Shown here in pieces: positions 59,509 to 64,000 of a DNA stretch of 64,000 bases. The notes beneath the pieces are model-generated. The model did no database searches. It had not been told where the DNA came from and worked only from the letters and a program-made list of their open reading frames with translations. Within the stretch, counting starts at the first letter, position 1; every line of letters starts with the position of its first letter. The translations under genes were made by a program, and so were the position numbers. The stretch is from Methylomarinovum tepidoasis (lineage in GTDB: Bacteria; Pseudomonadota; Gammaproteobacteria; Methylococcales; Methylothermaceae). The stretch lies in the NCBI RefSeq assembly GCF_030294985.1, contig NZ_AP024718.1, forward strand, positions 2,061,001 through 2,125,000. Direction: 5' to 3'.

Positions 59509-60929
59509 TGAAACCCACCGGCCACAAAACCAAGATCGTCGCCACCATCGGCCCGGCTTCGGATACCGTCACCTGCCTGATCCACATGCTCCGCGCCGGA
59601 ATGCGAGTGGCCCGCCTCAACCTGGCCCACGGCGATCCCGACCGCCACGCCCGCACCATCGACCGCATTCGCCGCGCCAGCGCCCGCAGCGGCCATCCGG
59701 TGGCCATCCTCGCCGATCTGCCCGGTCCCAAACTGCGTATCGGTCCTTTGGATCCCGATCCGGTGGTGCTGGCACGGGGACAGACTTTCGTGCTCACTAC
59801 CGACCCCATCATCGGTGACGCCCGGCGGGCCAGCCTGCCCCTGTCGGAACTGCCCCGCGCCGTCCGCCCCGGTGACGCCGTCTTCCTCAACGACGGCTTC
59901 ATCGAGCTACGGGTGGAGACGGTACGCGGCAACGAGGTCCACTGCCGGGTGGTGGTCGGCGGTGAGCTGCGTTCCCACAAGGGCGTCAACATTCCCAAGC
60001 TGCGGATTCCCCTGCCGGCCTTCACCGAGCAGGACCACCGTTTGCTGGCCTTCGCCTGCGAGCAAGGCGTGGACGCGGTCAGCATCTCCTTCGTCGCCTC
60101 GGCCGGGGACGTGCTGCGGGTGCGCCAGGCAGCCCAGGATCTGGGAGCGGCCCCTTACCTCATCGCCAAGATCGAACGTGCCGCCGCCTTGGAACAGATC
60201 GACGCCATCCTCGCCGCCACCGACGGCATCATGATCGCCCGCGGCGATCTGGGCGTGGAGACGCCGATCGAAACCATCGCCTTGACCCAGAAGCGTCTGA
60301 TCCGTAAAGCCAACGCGGCGGGCAAGCCGGTCATCACCGCCACCCAGATGCTCGAATCCATGACCGTCCACAGCCGTCCCACCCGCGCCGAGGCCACCGA
60401 TGTGGCCAACGCGGTCCTCGACGGTACCGACGCAGTGATGCTGTCGGAGGAATCGGCCCTGGGGCGGTTTCCGGTGGAAGCGGTGCGGATGCTGGGGCGC
60501 ATCGCCCGCCACGCCGAGGCGGAACGGGAACGCCGCATCACCCTACCGCAACCGGGGCGGCGGAAGAACGTGCAGGAAGTCATCGCCCTGGACGTGGCCA
60601 CCACCGTCCTGCACCTGGGCATCCGCCATGTCTTCACCCCCACGGAAACCGGCGCCACCGCCCGCCGCATCGCCCGCTTCCATCTGCCGGCCTGGACCAT
60701 CGCCCTCTCCCCCCATCCGGCCACCTGCCAGCGGTTGCTGTTCAGCTACGGCGTCCATCCGGTCCATACCGGCGAAAACGGGCGGGAATGGCGCCTGATC
60801 GCCTGCGACTGGCTTCACCGCCACGGTATCCGCAAGGGACCGGTCCTCCTCACCCAAGGCCCATCCCTCGGCCATCCCGGAGAGACCAACCGGCTGGAGA
60901 TCATCGACCGGATCGAATGTCCGGCATAA
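59508..60929 (+). CDS. pyk: Pyruvate kinase
   Basis: A 473-residue glycolytic enzyme that makes pyruvate and ATP from phosphoenolpyruvate. KTKIVATIGPAS, VARLNLAHGD (usually NxSHG, here NLAHG), ADLPGPKLRIG, the catalytic IAKIERAAAL with its Lys, IMIARGDLGVE and TATQMLESM are all present. The ATG overlaps the channel stop (TGATG). The NLAHG variant replaces the serine often seen at that position. Coupling to a potassium channel is notable since many pyruvate kinases need K+, but this may be coincidence. Confidence 0.95.
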   Translation: MKPTGHKTKIVATIGPASDTVTCLIHMLRAGMRVARLNLAHGDPDRHARTIDRIRRASARSGHPVAILADLPGPKLRIGPLDPDPVVLARGQTFVLTTDPIIGDARRASLPLSELPRAVRPGDAVFLNDGFIELRVETVRGNEVHCRVVVGGELRSHKGVNIPKLRIPLPAFTEQDHRLLAFACEQGVDAVSISFVASAGDVLRVRQAAQDLGAAPYLIAKIERAAALEQIDAILAATDGIMIARGDLGVETPIETIALTQKRLIRKANAAGKPVITATQMLESMTVHSRPTRAEATDVANAVLDGTDAVMLSEESALGRFPVEAVRMLGRIARHAEAERERRITLPQPGRRKNVQEVIALDVATTVLHLGIRHVFTPTETGATARRIARFHLPAWTIALSPHPATCQRLLFSYGVHPVHTGENGREWRLIACDWLHRHGIRKGPVLLTQGPSLGHPGETNRLEIIDRIECPA

Positions 60930-60987
60930 GGATTTACAATCGTCCGCCTTTGCTGTCACCATAGGGCAAACATCCCTGGAGGCGACC

Positions 60988-62172
60988 ATGTCCCTGCTGG
61001 TTCTCAACTGCGGCAGTTCCTCGATCAAATTCGCCCTGTTCGATCCTGCCACCCTGGAGCGTCGCCTGGCGGGGGAAATCGAGGCCATCGGCACCGCCGA
61101 AGGCCGGATACAGGTGCACGGGGAACACCGGCTCGACCAGCACGTACGGCTGGCGGATCACCATCAGGCCCTGGTGCGGCTCACGACCCTGCTGGGACAA
61201 TGGCGAATCGTTCCCCGCGCCGTCGGCCACCGGGTGGTCCACGGCGGCGAGCGTTTCCATGAAACCGTGATCGTGGACGACGCCGTGCTGGCGGCGATCG
61301 AAGCCACCACGGCGCTGGCGCCGCTGCACAATCCGGTCAATCTGGAAGGCATCCGCGTGGCGCAGGAACTGTGGCCCCAGGCGCTCCAGATCGCCGCCTT
61401 CGACACCGCCTTTCACCAGAGTCTGCCGCCGGAGGCGTTCCGCTACGCCGTCCCCAGCGCCTGGTATCCGGCCCACGGCGTGCGCCGCTACGGCTTTCAC
61501 GGCCTGTCCCACGCCTACGTCACCCGGCGGGCGGCCGAGTGGCTAGGCAAAGCGCCGGCGGACTTCAACGCCATTTCCCTGCACTTGGGCAACGGCGCCA
61601 GTGCCTGCGCGATCGAAAACGGCAAAAGCATCGACACTTCCATGGGCCTGACGCCGCTGGAAGGACTGGTGATGGGAACCCGCCCCGGTGACCTGGATCC
61701 CGGCGTGCTGTTGCACCTGCTGCGCCGGGGCCTGACGGCCGCCGCCCTGGACGAGGCGCTCAATCATGCCAGCGGCCTCAAGGGTCTGTGCGGTCATGCC
61801 GACATGCGCGAAGTCCGGCAGGCGGCCGCCGCCGGCGATGAGGACGCCCGGGTGGCGCTGACGGTCTTCTGCCGCCGGGTGAGGAAATACATCGGCGCCT
61901 ACCTGGCTTTACTGGGCCGGATCGACGCTCTGATCTTCACCGCCGGCATCGGCCAGCACAGCCCCGAAGTCCGTGCCCGCTGTCTCGAAGGGCTGGAAGA
62001 GCTGGGGCTCGTCCTCGACCCCGAGCGCAACCGCCAAACCGACGGCCGCACCCTCGCCCCGATCCACCATCCGGAGGCGAAAACCGCCATTCTCGTCGTT
62101 CCCACCGACGAAGCCTGGCAGATCGCCCACGACATGCAAATTCTGTTGCGCCACGCAGGAGGTATTTCGTGA
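60988..62172 (+). CDS. ackA: Acetate kinase
   Basis: A 394-residue enzyme that interconverts acetyl phosphate and acetate with ADP/ATP. Family motifs: LVLNCGSSSIKFALF, GHRVVHGGERF, RYGFHGLSHAYV, HLGNGASACAI, TAGIGQHSPEVR. CTGGAGG precedes the ATG. There is no pta next to it. The stop overlaps the GTG start of the Slp lipoprotein gene (GTGA). Confidence 0.97.
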   Translation: MSLLVLNCGSSSIKFALFDPATLERRLAGEIEAIGTAEGRIQVHGEHRLDQHVRLADHHQALVRLTTLLGQWRIVPRAVGHRVVHGGERFHETVIVDDAVLAAIEATTALAPLHNPVNLEGIRVAQELWPQALQIAAFDTAFHQSLPPEAFRYAVPSAWYPAHGVRRYGFHGLSHAYVTRRAAEWLGKAPADFNAISLHLGNGASACAIENGKSIDTSMGLTPLEGLVMGTRPGDLDPGVLLHLLRRGLTAAALDEALNHASGLKGLCGHADMREVRQAAAAGDEDARVALTVFCRRVRKYIGAYLALLGRIDALIFTAGIGQHSPEVRARCLEGLEELGLVLDPERNRQTDGRTLAPIHHPEAKTAILVVPTDEAWQIAHDMQILLRHAGGIS

Positions 62173-62693
62173 AAGCCTTCGTTATCTGGCTCGGGCTGCT
62201 GTCCCTGCTGGCAGGCTGCGCCGGCCTGCCACCGGAACTTCAGGGCCAGGCCGCGCCCCTGTCGCTGGCCCAGGTCCAGGCCGAACCGGAGAAATACCGG
62301 GGCCAGACGGTGCGCTGGGGCGGCACCATCCTTCAGGTGAAAAACGCTGCCGAGGCCACCCGGATTCAGATCCTCGCCCGCCCTCTCGACCGCTCGGGAC
62401 GGCCCCGGGAAGACGGCGAACCGCTGGGCCGCTTCATGGCCACGACCCCGGCCTTCCTGGACCCGGCCATCTACCTGCCGGGGCGGGAGCTGACCGTCCT
62501 CGGCACGGTGACCGGCAGCACGGAGATCAGCGTGGGCGAACGCAAGCTCCGCATTCCCCTGATCGCCGCAAAAAGCTGGCACCTTTGGCCCCGGCGGGAA
62601 AAGCAATCCCCGCCTCCGGTCTATCCCACCTGGTATTGGTGGTATGACTTCTGGTGGTGGTACTATCCCTGGGGTCCCTGTTGCTGGTACTGA
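62169..62693 (+). CDS. Slp-family outer-membrane lipoprotein
   Basis: A 174-residue lipoprotein with lipobox LAGC (Cys17). The Slp core is visible: QAEPEKYRGQTVRWGGTILQVKN (key YRGQTVRWGG), YLPGRELTVLGTVTGS. The C-terminus is extremely rich in Trp, Tyr and Pro and ends with two adjacent Cys before WY. Slp proteins are induced in starvation or acid in E. coli. Starts at a GTG overlapping the acetate kinase stop, which suggests a role during acetate production (inference). Confidence 0.88.
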   Translation: MKAFVIWLGLLSLLAGCAGLPPELQGQAAPLSLAQVQAEPEKYRGQTVRWGGTILQVKNAAEATRIQILARPLDRSGRPREDGEPLGRFMATTPAFLDPAIYLPGRELTVLGTVTGSTEISVGERKLRIPLIAAKSWHLWPRREKQSPPPVYPTWYWWYDFWWWYYPWGPCCWY

Positions 62694-62696
62694 GCC

Positions 62697-63554
62697 TCAG
62701 ACCAGCAGCTCGGGTTCCTGGTCGGCCGGCATGCGCGCCAGTTCCTCCGGCGTCAGACGGGCATAGATCTCGACCAGATTGCCGCCGGGGTCCTTGAGCC
62801 ACAGCTCGTGCAGCGGGGTGCCGCGCCAGGTGGTGCGCGGCGGCTTGTGGATCGGGAAACCGGCGGCCACGGCGCGGCGGTAGGCGTCGATCACCGCCGC
62901 CTTGTCGGCCAGCTCGACCCCCAGATGATAGAGGGTGTCGTGGTGCAGTTCCAGGCCGTCATCGACGAGGATGACGAAATTGGTTCTGAGCCGGTCGTTG
63001 ACGAAGATCACGTAGCGGTGGGTCCACTCCTTGGGTTCGACCCCCAGCAGCCAGCTGTAGAAACGGGCCGCCCGGGCGATGTCGGGCACCCGGATGCTGG
63101 CGTGGAATTCCCTGGGATCGAGGGGCTGGGGCAGATCGCGCAGGTCAGCGAGCACTTCGATGCGCTGGGCGATGGCGTCGCGGGTCTGGCGGAAGATGGC
63201 CAGCCGCTCCGCCTCGCTCAAATCTTCCTCCCTGCGGTTCGGATCCGGCATCGCCCAGTTGATGCGTCTGGCCCGGGCGGCCACCACCGGACAGGATTCC
63301 TCGGCGCACAGGGTCACGATCAGGTCGATCCGGTCGAGGTCGATCTCGTCGATGGCCTTGCTGCGCAGCCCCGAGGTGTCGATGCCGACCTCCTCCAATA
63401 CCTTGATCGCATACGGGTTGACCCGGCCGCTGGGCTGGCTGCCGGCGGAACAGACCCGGACCTGGTCGCCGAAACGGCGCCGGGCCAGGGCTTCGGCCAA
63501 CTGGCTGCGGGCGGAGTTGGCGACGCACAGGAACAGAACGCTGTCGAACTGCAT
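62697..63554 (-). CDS. Fusion of LMW-type arsenate reductase ArsC and a VOC (glyoxalase-fold) domain
   Basis: A 285-residue two-domain protein. Residues 1-135 are a thioredoxin-coupled ArsC of the low-molecular-weight phosphatase fold: phosphate loop C10-VANSA-R16, and resolving cysteines C83 and C88 in TLCAEESCPV. Residues 145-275 are a VOC domain with a plausible 2-His-1-Glu metal site (HASIRV, YHLGVEL, NLVEIYARL). The vicinal cysteine pair of the ArsI C-As lyase is absent, and this domain has no cysteine at all, so that activity is doubtful. It lies downstream of acr3 in an arsenic-resistance operon. The start is the ATG at 63554. Confidence 0.88.
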   Translation of the reverse strand: MQFDSVLFLCVANSARSQLAEALARRRFGDQVRVCSAGSQPSGRVNPYAIKVLEEVGIDTSGLRSKAIDEIDLDRIDLIVTLCAEESCPVVAARARRINWAMPDPNRREEDLSEAERLAIFRQTRDAIAQRIEVLADLRDLPQPLDPREFHASIRVPDIARAARFYSWLLGVEPKEWTHRYVIFVNDRLRTNFVILVDDGLELHHDTLYHLGVELADKAAVIDAYRRAVAAGFPIHKPPRTTWRGTPLHELWLKDPGGNLVEIYARLTPEELARMPADQEPELLV

Positions 63555-63688
63555 GGAGAATCTCTCTGGTCTCAGATTTCGGGCGGGGCCGGGGTGAAGA
63601 TGACCGGCAACAGCGCGTGGGTGGCATCTGGCAAGCGCTCGGAGGCCGGTAGAATGTCGATCATGTCCAACAGTTTCTTGAACACGAT

Positions 63689-64000
63689 TCAACACCTTGC
63701 CGCTTGTGTTTCCTCGGAGGGAAACCAATGTCGAGTCCGGTTGCAGAAGGCCACCACCGACAGCATCACCGGCACCTCCACCAGCACCCCGACCACGGTC
63801 GCCAGCGCCGCCCCGGATTCCGGCCCGTACAGGGTGATGGCGGTAGCCACCGCCAGCTCGAAGAAATTGCTGGCGCCGATCAGGGCCCCCGGCGCGGCCA
63901 CGCTGAAGGGCACCTTGAACAGCCGCATCAGGCCGTAGGCCAGCGAGGCGTTGAAATAGACCTGCAGCAGGATCGGCAGGGCGATCAGGGCGATATGCAG
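63689..64000 (-). CDS. acr3: Acr3-family arsenite efflux pump, 3' part only
   Basis: The C-terminal 103 residues of an Acr3 arsenite permease, open to the window edge at 64000. [23 protein letters not shown] (key [10 protein letters not shown]), [20 protein letters not shown] and the end [27 protein letters not shown] (key [15 protein letters not shown]) are family signatures. It exports arsenite made by the ArsC domain encoded just downstream, 134 bp away. Confidence 0.92.
   Translation of the reverse strand: MHIALIALPILLQVYFNASLAYGLMRLFKVPFSVAAPGALIGASNFFELAVATAITLYGPESGAALATVVGVLVEVPVMLSVVAFCNRTRHWFPSEETQAARC

Noticed and set aside
1-64000. CRISPR arrays, tRNA or rRNA genes, prophage, DNA transposons
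   Set aside because: No regularly spaced repeats, no tRNA-like cloverleaf in the intergenic gaps, no phage structural or DDE-transposase reading frames were seen.

Overview
The window is 64 kb of GC-rich, gene-dense DNA from a bacterial chromosome. Gene content (FeoABC, HypABCDEF, a RmuC/MscK run, Slp-type lipoprotein, Kch-type K+ channel, QueG, LMW-type ArsC with Acr3) fits a gammaproteobacterium. The mix of an NAD-linked Hox hydrogenase, acetate kinase, Feo iron uptake and many c-di-GMP proteins suggests a free-living organism that meets low oxygen. The genus cannot be fixed from the sequence. No rRNA, tRNA, CRISPR array or prophage was seen; the only mobile element is one group II intron.

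Left part (0-20.7 kb): queG, a palindromic repeat, a b-type cytochrome and an MCP with almost no periplasmic part. A signalling block follows: a globin-coupled GGDEF/EAL protein, an ANTAR response regulator divergent from a HisKA_2 kinase, and a GAF-GGDEF-EAL protein. Next come a glycosyltransferase coupled to an MFS transporter, a PfkB-family kinase with MarC, a TauE-type exporter, a SagB-like nitroreductase, and a ZIP transporter-rmuC-mscK run.

Middle (20.7-42.9 kb): a group II intron with its maturase sits against the end of mscK. Beyond it is a four-gene minus-strand operon: TonB-dependent receptor, YfiR-like periplasmic protein, BarA-like hybrid kinase with Hpt, and a REC-PAS-GGDEF-EAL output protein. 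This reads as an envelope-to-c-di-GMP relay. Then comes a 12.5-kb minus-strand hyp/hox cluster (in transcription order: Fet4-family protein, hypB, F, C, D, E, hoxF, hoxU, hepT, mntA, hoxY, hoxH, hoxW, hypA) for a bidirectional NAD-linked [NiFe]-hydrogenase and all six Hyp factors. Two unrelated toxin-antitoxin modules lie inside it: hepT-mntA is joined in-strand by 4-8 bp overlaps between hoxU and hoxY, and higBA lies on the opposite strand between hoxY and hoxH with its own promoter.

Right part (42.9-64 kb): a feoAB fusion-feoC-NAD-glutamate dehydrogenase run, divergent from a Crp/Fnr regulator followed by a 52-aa membrane protein. A long minus-strand unit follows: marC, corA, H+-type P-ATPase, MlaE, MlaF, MlaD, an orphan FitA-like antitoxin with its own promoter and operator, and a PqiC-like lipoprotein. 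After that come a K+ channel with an internal start for its RCK domain coupled to pyruvate kinase, acetate kinase coupled to an Slp lipoprotein, and an arsenic locus with an ArsC-VOC fusion and the 3' end of acr3, cut by the window edge.

The best candidates for something new are the repeated placing of toxin-antitoxin genes inside long functional operons, the receptor-YfiR-phosphorelay-EAL operon, and the ArsC-VOC fusion.
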